A DNA stretch of 64,000 nt from Phycicoccus sonneratiae (GCF_016887965.1 NZ_JAFDVD010000015.1:1-64000); one strand, 5' to 3'. Shown: positions 53,403 to 62,052, counted from the stretch's first letter. Made by a program: numbers and translations. Notes: generated by a model not told the origin, from the letters alone.

Positions 53403-54770
53403 ATGACCACGACGCCCACCGTCCCCGTGGCGACGGCCGCCCCCGCCGGCGACACCGGACGCGCCCCCGGCGCGCGGCGTGTGCTCTGGCTCTCGACGGC
53501 GGCCTTCACCCTGATGTTCGCCGCGTGGCTGATGTTCGGGATCCTCGGCGTGCCGATCCAAAAGGAGCTCGGCCTCAGCGACCCCCAGCTCGCGTGGATC
53601 AGCGCCGTCGCCGTGCTCAACGGCTCACTGTGGCGCCTGCCCGCCGGGATGCTCACCGACCGCGTCGGCGGCCGCAGGGTGATGGCCGTGCTCCTGGTCG
53701 CGACCGCCGTCCCAGCGTGGTTCGTCGCGCGGGTCGAGGGCTACGCGATGGTGCTCGTGCTGGCCTTCCTCGTCGGCTTCGCCGGCAACTCGTTCAGCGC
53801 CGGCATCGCGTGGAACGCCGCGTGGCAGCCGCGCGACCGCCAAGGGCTGGCCCTGGGGGTCTTCGGGGCCGGCAACGTCGGCGCCTCGGTGACGAAGTTC
53901 ATCGGCCCCCCGCTCATCGCCGGCACGGCCGGTGCGGCGTGGTTCGGCGGCGCGGTCGAGGGCGGCTGGCGGCTCGTGCCGGTCATCTACGCGGGACTGC
54001 TGCTCGTCATGGCCGCCGTCCTGTGGCTCGGCGCCCCGTCCCGCGACCGGATGCCCGGCCGCTCGGCGACCCTGGCCTCCCAGCTGGCGCCGCTGCGGCA
54101 GGTGCGGGTGTGGCGCTTCAGCCTGTACTACGTCGCGTTCTTCGGCGCCTACGTCGCCCTGGCCGCCTGGCTGCCGAAGTACTACGTCGACAACTACGGC
54201 GTGAGCCTCAAGGTCGCGGGCCTGCTCACCGCGCTGTACATCTTCCCGGCCTCGCTGCTGCGGCCGGTCGGCGGCTGGTTCTCCGACCGGGTCGGCGCCC
54301 GCCGTGTCATGTACTGGACCTTCGCCGTGATGCTCCTCGCGAGCGGCCTCCTGATGATGCCCAACGGCCACCTCGTCGTCGACCACGCCGACGGCTCGCA
54401 CTCCTCGCACCTCGCGTACGCGCTCGGCATCGTGCCGTTCACGGTGCTGCTCGTGGTGCTCGGCAGCGCCATGGGCATCGGCAAGGCCGCCGTCTACAAG
54501 CACATCCCCGAGTACTTCCCCGAGAACGTCGGATCCGTCGGCGGACTCGTCGGGATGCTCGGGGGGCTCGGTGGCTTCTTCCTCCCGCCGCTCTTCGCCT
54601 ACACGAAGGCGTGGACCGGCTTCCCGACGTCGACGTTCTTCGTCCTCTTCGTCCTCGTCGCGGCCTGCGCGGCGTGGATGCACCTGACCGTCGTGCGGAT
54701 GCTGCACGACGAGTCCCCCGAGCTCGCCCACCGGATCGAGTCCGCGGCGCCCGCCGCGGCCGCCCGCTGA
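53403..54770 (+). CDS. narK: Nitrate/nitrite transporter, NarK type (first)
   Basis: The 455-residue major facilitator protein has 12 predicted helices and the two nitrate-signature glycine segments of the NNP family (VGFAGNSFSAGIAWNAAW and GVFGAGNVGASVTKF). The first cytoplasmic loop has RLPAGMLTDRVGGRRVM. Start ATG follows a GGAGG ribosome binding site. It probably imports nitrate or exchanges it with nitrite for the cytoplasmic-facing NarG. It is followed 22 bases later by the second NarK, forming a narK1-narK2 pair divergent from the nar operon. Confidence 0.92.
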   Translation: MTTTPTVPVATAAPAGDTGRAPGARRVLWLSTAAFTLMFAAWLMFGILGVPIQKELGLSDPQLAWISAVAVLNGSLWRLPAGMLTDRVGGRRVMAVLLVATAVPAWFVARVEGYAMVLVLAFLVGFAGNSFSAGIAWNAAWQPRDRQGLALGVFGAGNVGASVTKFIGPPLIAGTAGAAWFGGAVEGGWRLVPVIYAGLLLVMAAVLWLGAPSRDRMPGRSATLASQLAPLRQVRVWRFSLYYVAFFGAYVALAAWLPKYYVDNYGVSLKVAGLLTALYIFPASLLRPVGGWFSDRVGARRVMYWTFAVMLLASGLLMMPNGHLVVDHADGSHSSHLAYALGIVPFTVLLVVLGSAMGIGKAAVYKHIPEYFPENVGSVGGLVGMLGGLGGFFLPPLFAYTKAWTGFPTSTFFVLFVLVAACAAWMHLTVVRMLHDESPELAHRIESAAPAAAAR

Positions 54771-54792
54771 CCCCCACCCCGAGGAGACCGTC

Positions 54793-56193
54793 ATGTCGAC
54801 CAGCACCGTGCAACGCGAGCAGAAGGGCGAGTGGCTGACCGCCTGGGACCCCGAGGACGAGAAGACCTGGAACAAGGGTCTGGCATGGAAGACGCTGTGG
54901 GTCACCACCTTCTGCCTCACCCTGGCCTTCGCCGCGTGGTACCTGCCGAGCGCCGTCATCCCCAAGCTCAACGCCCTCGGCTATGACTTCACCAAGGGCC
55001 AGCTGTACTGGATGGCCGCCATGCCGGGCTTGGCCGCCGGACTCTTCCGGCTCGTCTGGATGGTGCTGCCCCCCGTCCTCGGCACCCGGAAGCTCGTGTC
55101 GCTCACCAGCCTCCTGCTCATCGCCTCGACCCTCGGCTGGGGCGTGCGGGTGCAGAGCCCGACGGCGCCCTACTGGGAGCTCATGGTGCTGGCCTTCCTC
55201 GCCGGCATCGGCGGTGGCGCGTTCTCCGGCTTCATGCCGAGCACCTCGTACTTCTTCCCGAAGCGGATGCAGGGCACGGCCCTCGGCCTGCAGGCCGGCC
55301 TGGGCAACTTCGGCGTCTCGCTCGTCCAGCTGCTCACGCCGTACATCGTCGCCATCTCGGCGCTCGCGGTCTTCGGCGGCAGCCAGCAGCTCGCCGTTCC
55401 CGGCAAGCCGGAGAAGACGGTCTGGTTCCAAAACGCGGCCTTCGTGTGGATCCCGCTCATGGTCGTCGGCGCCGCGCTCGCGTGGACGCTGCTGAAGTCG
55501 GTGCCGGTCAAGGCCGACATCCGCCAGCAGTTCGACATCTTCCGCAGCCAGGACACCTGGTGGATGACCGTCCTCTACATCATGACCTTCGGCACCTTCT
55601 CCGGCCTCGCCGCACAGTTCGGCCTGCTGATGACCAACCTCTACGGCAGCGGCAACACCGACATCGTCAAGGGCACCGGCGCCTCCGCCACTGTCCTCAT
55701 CGCCGGCTACGCCGTGCCGGACGCCGTCAAGTACGTCTTCCTCGGCCCGCTCGTCGGCGCCGGCGCCCGCGTCCTGTTCGCCCCGCTCACCGACCGCACC
55801 GGCGGCGCCCCGTGGACCCTCGTCTCGGGTGTCGGCCTCGTCGGCTCGATCGCCTACACGATCCCGGCCCTGACGCCGGACACCTCCTCGGCCGCGGCCC
55901 TGCAGGGCGGCTTCAGCCACTTCCTCTGGGGCATGCTCGCGATCTTCCTGTTCAGCGGGATCGGCAACGCCTCGACGTTCAAGCAGATGCCGATGATCTT
56001 CGAGCGCCGCCAGGCCGGTGGCGTCATCGGCTGGACGGCCGCCATCGCCGCCTTCGGGCCGTTCTTCTTCGGCGTCGGCGTCACCACGCTCGGACCCGTC
56101 GCCTTCTACTCGGTCGGCATCGCCTGGGCGGTCCTGTGCCTCGGCATCACGTGGTGGCGCTACGCCCGCCCGGGTGCGCCGAAGCGCAGCTGA
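54793..56193 (+). CDS. narK: Nitrate/nitrite transporter, NarK type (second)
   Basis: The 466-residue protein is a second NNP-family MFS transporter with 12 helices. It begins with the N-terminal extension GEWLTAWDPEDEKTWNKGLAWKTLW, typical of NarK2-like members, and carries the nitrate signatures AGIGGGAFSGFMPSTSYFFP and AGLGNFGVSLVQLL. The two NarK subgroups often act as nitrate/proton symporter and nitrate/nitrite antiporter; which function each protein here has cannot be told by inspection. It has GAGGAG in front of its ATG. Confidence 0.92.
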   Translation: MSTSTVQREQKGEWLTAWDPEDEKTWNKGLAWKTLWVTTFCLTLAFAAWYLPSAVIPKLNALGYDFTKGQLYWMAAMPGLAAGLFRLVWMVLPPVLGTRKLVSLTSLLLIASTLGWGVRVQSPTAPYWELMVLAFLAGIGGGAFSGFMPSTSYFFPKRMQGTALGLQAGLGNFGVSLVQLLTPYIVAISALAVFGGSQQLAVPGKPEKTVWFQNAAFVWIPLMVVGAALAWTLLKSVPVKADIRQQFDIFRSQDTWWMTVLYIMTFGTFSGLAAQFGLLMTNLYGSGNTDIVKGTGASATVLIAGYAVPDAVKYVFLGPLVGAGARVLFAPLTDRTGGAPWTLVSGVGLVGSIAYTIPALTPDTSSAAALQGGFSHFLWGMLAIFLFSGIGNASTFKQMPMIFERRQAGGVIGWTAAIAAFGPFFFGVGVTTLGPVAFYSVGIAWAVLCLGITWWRYARPGAPKRS

Positions 56194-56202
56194 CCCACCC
56201 CT

Positions 56203-56216
56203 GGACCGGGCGGTCC
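56203..56216. terminator. Short hairpin between convergent narK2 and mobA
   Basis: GGACC and GGTCC form a 5-base stem with a 4-base GGGC loop, ten bases after the narK2 stop. It is the only stem-loop I see in the 95-base gap and is a weak candidate terminator. Confidence 0.3.
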
Positions 56217-56288
56217 CGTCGAATCCCCCTGCGCGACGAGGCCGCCCCTTGCCCCGCATCCGCACACCCCGGAAGGACGCTCCTCGTG

Positions 56289-56876
56289 TCAGCCGTCTCG
56301 TCGCAGCCGCTCGAGGTCGTCCGGGGTGTCGACATCGCGGCCGGGAGTCCCCGCGACACGTACCTCGGTGTGCGGCAGGCGGAGCAGCCGCTTGGCCGGG
56401 CCGTCGTGGGCGGACGCCGGCAGCGCCTCTCGCACCGCCGCGACGCGGTAGACGGCCAGCAGCGGGTTGACGTGGGCGTCGTCGTCGACCGCCACCGCCG
56501 CCGCCACCTCGGGACGAGCCTCGTCGAGGGCGGTGAGCAGGCGCGGCACGGCCGCCGCCGCGTGCGGCATGTCGCCGGCCACGACGGCCATGAGCGCGGT
56601 GTGCACCGCCTCGGCACCCGTCGCCACACCGGCCAGCGGACCACCGCCCGGCGGGTCTTCCCGGACCCACACCGCGTCGGAGCGCACAGTGTCTCGGCGC
56701 GGGCCGACGAGGACCACGGGCCAGTGGGCCGGCAGCCCGCCGAGCAGGTGGTCGAGCACCGTCACTCCGCCGAGGTCGGCCGCGAGCTTGTCGGTGCCGA
56801 ACCGCGTCGAGCCCCCACCGGCCAGCACGACGACGGTGACGTCCTCGCGCCCCTCCCGCGCCCGCTCGTCGGCCAT
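56289..56876 (-). CDS. mobA: Molybdenum cofactor guanylyltransferase MobA
   Basis: The 195-residue protein transfers GMP to molybdopterin to make the MGD form used by NarG. The nucleotidyltransferase loop VVVLAGGGSTRFGTDKLA near residue 15 and the motifs REDPPGGGPLAGVATG and VAGDMPHAAAAV are those of MobA. The ATG at 56876 removes a poorly conserved 20-residue extension of the open frame. It converges with narK2 and is divergent from the DUF2249 gene. The location again links MGD synthesis to nitrate respiration. Confidence 0.88.
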   Translation of the reverse strand: MADERAREGREDVTVVVLAGGGSTRFGTDKLAADLGGVTVLDHLLGGLPAHWPVVLVGPRRDTVRSDAVWVREDPPGGGPLAGVATGAEAVHTALMAVVAGDMPHAAAAVPRLLTALDEARPEVAAAVAVDDDAHVNPLLAVYRVAAVREALPASAHDGPAKRLLRLPHTEVRVAGTPGRDVDTPDDLERLRRDG

Positions 56877-56956
56877 CCGGCGAGTCTGCCACCCCGCGCC
56901 CCGGCACCCGCTGCCGCGTGAACCCCGTCCCACCACCCCTCCCCGAGGAGACCACC

Positions 56957-57244
56957 ATGACCGGACCCGAGCTGACCCTCTCGCCGATGCCCACCGCGTG
57001 CGGCTGCGGCGACGCGGGCCATGACGCCCCCGAGCTCGACGTGCGCACCATCCCCCACTCGATCCGGCACGCCGTCGTGCTCGGCGCGTGGTCGGCCATC
57101 GCCGGGGGCGCCTCGCTCGTCATCGTCGCGCCCCACGACCCCAAGCCGCTGCTCGCCCAGATCGCCGACCGCGACGGCCCGCTGACGGTCACCTACCTCG
57201 ACGAGGGGCCCGACGCCTGGCGCCTGCGGCTGACCCGCGCCTGA
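56957..57244 (+). CDS. DUF2249 domain protein
   Basis: The 95-residue protein matches DUF2249: LDVRTIPHSIRHAVVLGAWSA, then the conserved APHDPKPLLAQI and the C-terminal TYLDEGPDAWRLRL. Such domains occur alone or fused to hemerythrin domains and are frequent in denitrification gene sets; their biochemical role is not settled. It carries GCGCGD near the N-terminus, with two cysteines that could bind metal. GGAG lies seven bases before the ATG. It heads the operon DUF2249, hemerythrin, NnrS-like protein, NirK. Confidence 0.82.
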   Translation: MTGPELTLSPMPTACGCGDAGHDAPELDVRTIPHSIRHAVVLGAWSAIAGGASLVIVAPHDPKPLLAQIADRDGPLTVTYLDEGPDAWRLRLTRA

Positions 57245-57260
57245 CCCCGGCCGTCCCGAC

Positions 57261-57713
57261 GTGTGCTCCTACTGCGGCTGCGAGGCCGTGACGGTCGTCG
57301 GCCGGTTCATGGCCGAGCACGTCGACATCGTCAACGCCTGCGGCGACCTGCGACGCGCGGCCCTCGGCGGTGACACCGGTGCCGTCGAGCGCACCGCGGA
57401 CCGCCTCGCCGGCCTCCTCCACCCGCACACCCGGGCGGAGGAGGCCGGCCTCTTCACGCTGCTGGCCCGCGACGACGAGTTCGCCGGCCACGTGCGCTCG
57501 CTGTGTGCCGAGCACGTCACCCTCGACGAACGGCTGGCCCGGGTCCGGGCCGGGCACCACGACGAGATGCCCGCCCTCGAGTGGGCCCTGCGCCGCCACA
57601 TCGAGCGCGAGGAGAACGGTCTCTTCCCCGCGGCCGCCATCGCCTTCGCCGGACCCGAGTGGGACCTCGTCGCCGCGATGACGCCGGACGCCCCGCCCCG
57701 GCGCACGGGATGA
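57261..57713 (+). CDS. Hemerythrin-domain protein
   Basis: The 150-residue protein has the HHE cation-binding pattern: H in MAEHVDIVNACGDL, HPHTRAEEAGLF near residue 54, H in CAEHVTLDERL and HIEREENGLFP near residue 113, all suited to a diiron-oxo site. The N-terminus MCSYCGCEAV carries three cysteines, a recurrent feature of this actinobacterial group. It could bind O2 or NO, or repair iron centres, like the RIC/YtfE proteins; the NO link is inferred from the nitrite reductase gene in the same operon. The start is a GTG 16 bases after the DUF2249 stop, and it overlaps the next gene by four bases. Confidence 0.85.
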   Translation: MCSYCGCEAVTVVGRFMAEHVDIVNACGDLRRAALGGDTGAVERTADRLAGLLHPHTRAEEAGLFTLLARDDEFAGHVRSLCAEHVTLDERLARVRAGHHDEMPALEWALRRHIEREENGLFPAAAIAFAGPEWDLVAAMTPDAPPRRTG

Positions 57714-58813
57714 GCCGCCCCGGGCGCGGCTGGTTGCTGGCCCCCGCTGCGCTCAGCCTGCTCGCCGGGCTGGACGCCGGCCTGGTGCGGCTCGGGGGAA
57801 CGGCGCCGGTCGACTCCGCACGGCTCGGCGACGTCCACGGCCCGCTCATGGTGCTCGGGTTCCTCGGGACGCTCGTCGCCCTTGAGCGGGCCGTCGCGCT
57901 GCGCCGGCCCTGGGCGTATGTGGCACCGGTCCTTCTCGGTACCGGCGGCCTGGCCCTGTCGGCGCCGCTCCCCCGGTCCCTGGGGCAGGTGCTGCTCCTC
58001 GACGGGGTGCTCGCCCTCGTGACCGTGCTCGTCGCCCTGTGGGGACGACGACGGGACGACGCCGTGCTCGTCGAGGTGATGGGCGCCGGACTGGCCTCTC
58101 TCGCAGCCTTGCTCATGCTGCGCGTCGAGGTGCCGGTTACCCTCCCGCTGCTCGCCGGGTTCGTCGTGCTGACCATCGCCTCCGAGCGGGTCGAGCTCGC
58201 CGCGCTACACCTCCCGGCCACGGCGCCGCGGACCCTCGTCGTGCTGGCGCTGCCCCTCGCCGGGTCGGCGGCCCTCGCCCCGGCGCTCCCCGGGCCGGGC
58301 ACTCGGGCCTTCGGGGCGGCACTGCTCCTGCTCGTCACGTGGCTCGGACCCCGGGACGTCGCCGTGCGCACGGTCCGGACGAGCGGGCTGCCGCGCTTCG
58401 CCGCCGCTGCGATGCTCGCCGGGTACGCCTGGCTCGGTGTCGCCGGCGCGGCCTGGGTGGCCGTCGGCCCGACGACGAGCGGCCGGGCCCACGACCTCGT
58501 CGTGCACGCCGTCTTCCTCGGGTTCGCGATGAGCATGGTCATGGCGCACGCGCCGGTCATCCTGCCGGCCGTCCTGCGCCGCCCGCTGCCGTGGCACCCC
58601 GCCTTCTGGCTGCCGCTGGGGGTCCTGCACACCATGCTCGCGCTCCGCGTCGCCGGCGACGTCACCGGCGCCCAGTGGCTCGTCGTCGCCGGGGGCACCG
58701 GCACGGCGCTTGCCCTCCTGCTGCTCCCCCTCACCGCCGCCGCCGGTTCGCTCCTCGCGTCGCGGCGGCGCACCCCGTCCGACTCCGCGACCCTCCGGAA
58801 GGTCCTCTCGTGA
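57710..58813 (+). CDS. NnrS-like polytopic membrane protein
   Basis: The 367-residue protein has about ten to twelve helices with conserved histidines in DVHGPLMVLGFLGTLVALERAVAL near residue 43, VVHAVFLGFAMSMVMAHAPVI near residue 265 and the last third. This pattern resembles NnrS, a haem-copper membrane protein associated with NO stress in denitrifiers, though I cannot verify family membership by eye. It overlaps both the hemerythrin stop and the NirK start by four bases (ATGA, GTGA), so it is translationally locked to the nitrite reductase. A role in NO tolerance or in electron supply to NirK is an inference. Confidence 0.7.
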   Translation: MSRPGRGWLLAPAALSLLAGLDAGLVRLGGTAPVDSARLGDVHGPLMVLGFLGTLVALERAVALRRPWAYVAPVLLGTGGLALSAPLPRSLGQVLLLDGVLALVTVLVALWGRRRDDAVLVEVMGAGLASLAALLMLRVEVPVTLPLLAGFVVLTIASERVELAALHLPATAPRTLVVLALPLAGSAALAPALPGPGTRAFGAALLLLVTWLGPRDVAVRTVRTSGLPRFAAAAMLAGYAWLGVAGAAWVAVGPTTSGRAHDLVVHAVFLGFAMSMVMAHAPVILPAVLRRPLPWHPAFWLPLGVLHTMLALRVAGDVTGAQWLVVAGGTGTALALLLLPLTAAAGSLLASRRRTPSDSATLRKVLS

Positions 58814-61491
58814 GCACGCCCACCCGACCCGCCGCCGCCCGTGGCCGCTTCCCGCTGAGGGACCGGCCGGGCCTCGTCTGGCTCGCCCTCGCGGTCCTCG
58901 TCGCCCTGGCGCACCCGGTCGTGCCGGCCGCCGGCTGGCTCATGGTGCACCTCGTGCTGCTCGGGGCCATGACGCACTCGGCGATGGTCTGGAGCACGCA
59001 CTTCACCCAAGCGCTGCTCAAGACGCCCGAGTCCCTCGACGACCGCGGCCGGCAGAACCGTCGCATCCTCGTTCTCCTGGTCGGTGCGGCCCTCGTCCTC
59101 GTCGGGGTCCCGACAGGGTGGTGGCCGCTCACGCTCGTCGGGGCGACCGGGGTGGCGACCGCGGTGGCCCTGCACGGGCGGGCTCTGTGGCGCCGCCTGC
59201 GGCACGCACTGCCCGGGCGCTTCCGCATCACCGTGCGCTACTACCTGGCTGCAGCGGCCTGCGTCCCCGTCGGAGCGGGGTTCGGGGCGTGGCTGGCCCA
59301 CGGTCTCGACGACGAATGGCACGGTCGGGTCCTCGTCGCCCACTCGATGACGATGGTCCTCGGCTGGCTGGGACTGACCGTCACCGGCACCCTCGTCACC
59401 CTCTGGCCGACGATGCTCCGCACCCGGATGGACGACCGGGCCGAGCGGCTCGCGCGCCAGGCCCTGCCGGTGCTCGTGGCCGCGGTCTCGGTGACCGCCG
59501 GCGGTGCGGTCGCGGGGCTGCGGCCGGTGGCCGTGGCCGGGCTCGCCCTCTATCTCGCGGGGCTGGCGTGGTGGGGCCGGGCCCTGCTCGCCCCCGCCCG
59601 GACGGCGCCGCCGCGCACCGTCGCGACGGTGTCGGTCACCGCGGCACTGGCCTGGGGGCTCGTCGCGCTCGCCCTGCTCGGCACCCGCTTGGTGCGCGCC
59701 GGCGGGTGGGCAGAGGTCGCCGACGACTACGACACCCTGGCTGCGGTGCTGGCCGTCGGCTTCGGTGCGCAGCTCCTCTCCGGCGCCCTCGCGCACCTCA
59801 TCCCGGTCGTCCTCGGCGGTGGGCCGTCGGTCGTCCGTGCGGCCGCCGAACGGTTCGACCGGGCCTGGGCGACCCGCCTCGTCGTCGTCAACGCCGGTCT
59901 CGCGCTCTGCCTCCTGCCCGTGCCGGGGGCGGTCCGGGTCGCCGTGTCGGTGCTCGTCCTCGTCGCGCTGGCCGCGTTCGTCCCCCTGCTTCTCGCCGCC
60001 GTCGGGGCCGCGGTCGCCGCGCGTCGCGCCCTGCTGGCCGGGCTGTCGGAGGGCTCGGCACCCACCGCGGCCGTGACCGCCTCGACGGGCGCCAACCGGG
60101 AGGTCCCGTCCGGGCAACTCGTCGTCGGGGTCGCGGCGCTGGCGCTGGCCGCCTCCCTCGGGGTGGCCGCCGACCCTGCCGCGGCCGGGCTGACACCGGC
60201 CTCCGCCACCCTGGCGGCGGGCCTGCGGGCGGGCGCCTCCGACGTCACGCCGACCGGCCACACGACGCGAGTCCGGGTCGAGGCGCACGACATGGCGTAC
60301 GTGCCGGCGCGCATCGACGTCCCGCGCGGAGACCGGCTCGTCATCGACCTCGTCAACGTCGACGACGCGTCGCCCCACGACCTGACCTTCGGCGACGACC
60401 TGCGCACCCGCCGCGTGATGCCCGGACGGACCGCGTCGCTCGACGTCGGGGTCGTCTCCGGCGACGCCGAGGGCTGGTGCTCGGTCGTCGGCCACCGGCA
60501 GATGGGGATGGTGCTGCAGGTGCACGTCGCCGGCACCGACTCGTCCCCGGCGGCCGGCACCGCGACGGAGAACGCATCCTCCCCGCCACCCGCATCGGCC
60601 GACCTGTCCCGGACGTTCGGCAACGATTTCCACCCGGTAGACGCCGTGCTGCCGCCCCTGACGTCCGAGCGCACCCACCACGTCACCCTGCGGGTCGCGG
60701 AGGTCGACCTCGAGGTCGCTCCCGGTGTTCGACAGCGACGCTGGACCTACAACGGGTCGGTCCCCGGACCCACCCTCCACGGCCGGGTCGGCGACATGTT
60801 CGTCGTCACCCTCGTCAACGCGTCCTCGATGGGCCACTCCGTCGACTTCCACGCCGGCGAGACCCCGCCGGACGACGTCATGCGCACCGTGCCCCCGGGT
60901 GGCCACCTCACGTACACGTTCACGGCGCGGCGGGCCGGGGTCTGGATGTACCACTGCTCGACGATGCCGATGAGTGCCCACATCGCCGCCGGGATGCACG
61001 GAGCCGTCGTCATCGAGCCCGAGGGTCTGACCGCCGTCGACCGCAGTTACGTGCTCGTCCAGTCCGAGGTCCATCTCGACGGCGGCGGGAGCACACCCGC
61101 CCCCGTCGACGCAGCGTCCGCCGCTGCCGACACCCCCGACCTCGTCGTGTTCAACGGCATCGCGAACCAGTACGTGGCCCGCCCGCTCACGGCGCGACCC
61201 GGTGAACGGGTGCGCTTCTGGGTCCTGGCGGCCGGGCCGAACCGCGGAAGTGCCTTCCACGTCGTCGGGGCACAATTCGACACCGTGTGGACCGAAGGTG
61301 GCTACCTCCTCGACCACGGACGCGGCCCGACCGGCACCTCCGGGGGCGGTTCGCAGGTGCTCGACCTGGGGGTCGCCCAGGGCGGCTTCGTCGAGCTGGA
61401 CGCCGGCGCTCCTGGACACTACCCGTTCGTCACCCACGCCATGGCCGACGCCGAGCGGGGGGCCAAGGGGATCCTCGCGGTCACGAAGTAG
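58810..61491 (+). CDS. nirK: Copper nitrite reductase (NirK) fused to a membrane domain and an extra cupredoxin
   Basis: The 893-residue protein has three parts. Residues ~20-430 form a membrane domain of about ten helices with histidines in MVHLVLLGAMTHSAM, LVAHSMTMVLGWLG and LAHLIPVVLGG. Residues ~480-580 form a single cupredoxin with type 1 copper ligands H523, C557, H562 and a Met at 565 or 567. Residues ~600-893 are a two-domain NirK. Its type 1 site is H676, C716, H724, M729; its type 2 ligands are H681, H715 and H876; catalytic D679 (VDFH) and H817 (FHVVG) are present. The residue after the FHVVG motif that is His in proteobacterial enzymes (GGHGDYVW) is Gln here. It should reduce nitrite to NO outside the membrane. 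Confidence 0.88.
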   Translation: MSTPTRPAAARGRFPLRDRPGLVWLALAVLVALAHPVVPAAGWLMVHLVLLGAMTHSAMVWSTHFTQALLKTPESLDDRGRQNRRILVLLVGAALVLVGVPTGWWPLTLVGATGVATAVALHGRALWRRLRHALPGRFRITVRYYLAAAACVPVGAGFGAWLAHGLDDEWHGRVLVAHSMTMVLGWLGLTVTGTLVTLWPTMLRTRMDDRAERLARQALPVLVAAVSVTAGGAVAGLRPVAVAGLALYLAGLAWWGRALLAPARTAPPRTVATVSVTAALAWGLVALALLGTRLVRAGGWAEVADDYDTLAAVLAVGFGAQLLSGALAHLIPVVLGGGPSVVRAAAERFDRAWATRLVVVNAGLALCLLPVPGAVRVAVSVLVLVALAAFVPLLLAAVGAAVAARRALLAGLSEGSAPTAAVTASTGANREVPSGQLVVGVAALALAASLGVAADPAAAGLTPASATLAAGLRAGASDVTPTGHTTRVRVEAHDMAYVPARIDVPRGDRLVIDLVNVDDASPHDLTFGDDLRTRRVMPGRTASLDVGVVSGDAEGWCSVVGHRQMGMVLQVHVAGTDSSPAAGTATENASSPPPASADLSRTFGNDFHPVDAVLPPLTSERTHHVTLRVAEVDLEVAPGVRQRRWTYNGSVPGPTLHGRVGDMFVVTLVNASSMGHSVDFHAGETPPDDVMRTVPPGGHLTYTFTARRAGVWMYHCSTMPMSAHIAAGMHGAVVIEPEGLTAVDRSYVLVQSEVHLDGGGSTPAPVDAASAAADTPDLVVFNGIANQYVARPLTARPGERVRFWVLAAGPNRGSAFHVVGAQFDTVWTEGGYLLDHGRGPTGTSGGGSQVLDLGVAQGGFVELDAGAPGHYPFVTHAMADAERGAKGILAVTK

Positions 61492-61587
61492 GCGAGTTTC
61501 GCGGGGGTAGGGCCACGTCCTGCGCACGTGCGCCGGATGTCGATCAGAACCCCCGCGTGGATGCACGACAGCCCACGTCGCCGTCGC

Positions 61588-62052
61588 TCACCACGGCTGC
61601 AGGTGCGGAAGGAGGCGTTGCATCGCGGCGACGATGTCCTTGGCCTTGGGGAGGTCCTCGGCGATGTCTTCCGCACCGAGCTCTGGTGTGTCCAGTCTCG
61701 GGTAGTCGGCGTCGTTGCGAGTCCTCCGGAGTCGGCCGAAGGGACGCACCACGGCGCCGCTGCGACCCAGCTGGGCGGTCACCGCTTCCTGGACGGCGAT
61801 GTGTCCGCCCTTGCTGGTTGCTCGCAGCCCCTGGACCGCGAGCGCTGCGGCCATGGACTTGCGGGCGGCGGCGTACAACAGGTCGTAGCCGCCGGCCGGG
61901 TCGGCCTCGGCGACGAGCTCGGCGGAGCGGAGATGCCGCTCGGCCTCGGCCAGGAGGCGCGCCGCGTTCTGCGCCGACGGGGCGACCTGCTCGAGGTCCC
62001 CGGCCGCCACCATCGCCTCGACGTCCTTCTGCCCGGTTTCCCAGCGGGTCAT
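61588..62052 (-). CDS. HEPN domain protein, partner of the HTH-nucleotidyltransferase
   Basis: The 154-residue all-helical protein has the HEPN layout: ARLLAEAERHLRSAELVAEA, YDLLYAAARKSMAAALAVQGLR and the motif region RLRRTRNDADYPRL (R112-N113-D114). Toxic HEPN RNases have R-x4-6-H; here no histidine follows at that distance and a Tyr (Y117) is present instead, so RNase activity is doubtful. The ATG overlaps the nucleotidyltransferase stop in an ATGA junction, so the two proteins are made together, as in HEPN-MNT toxin-antitoxin systems (HepT-MntA). Role as toxin or accessory partner is not settled. Confidence 0.78.
   Translation of the reverse strand: MTRWETGQKDVEAMVAAGDLEQVAPSAQNAARLLAEAERHLRSAELVAEADPAGGYDLLYAAARKSMAAALAVQGLRATSKGGHIAVQEAVTAQLGRSGAVVRPFGRLRRTRNDADYPRLDTPELGAEDIAEDLPKAKDIVAAMQRLLPHLQPW

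Noticed and set aside
57517-61566. A 1349-codon open frame on the minus strand opposite the NnrS-like and NirK genes
   Set aside because: It is an antisense by-product of strong third-position GC bias; its translation is low-complexity Arg/Gly/Asp-rich, and the plus-strand frames carry intact catalytic motifs and overlapping starts.
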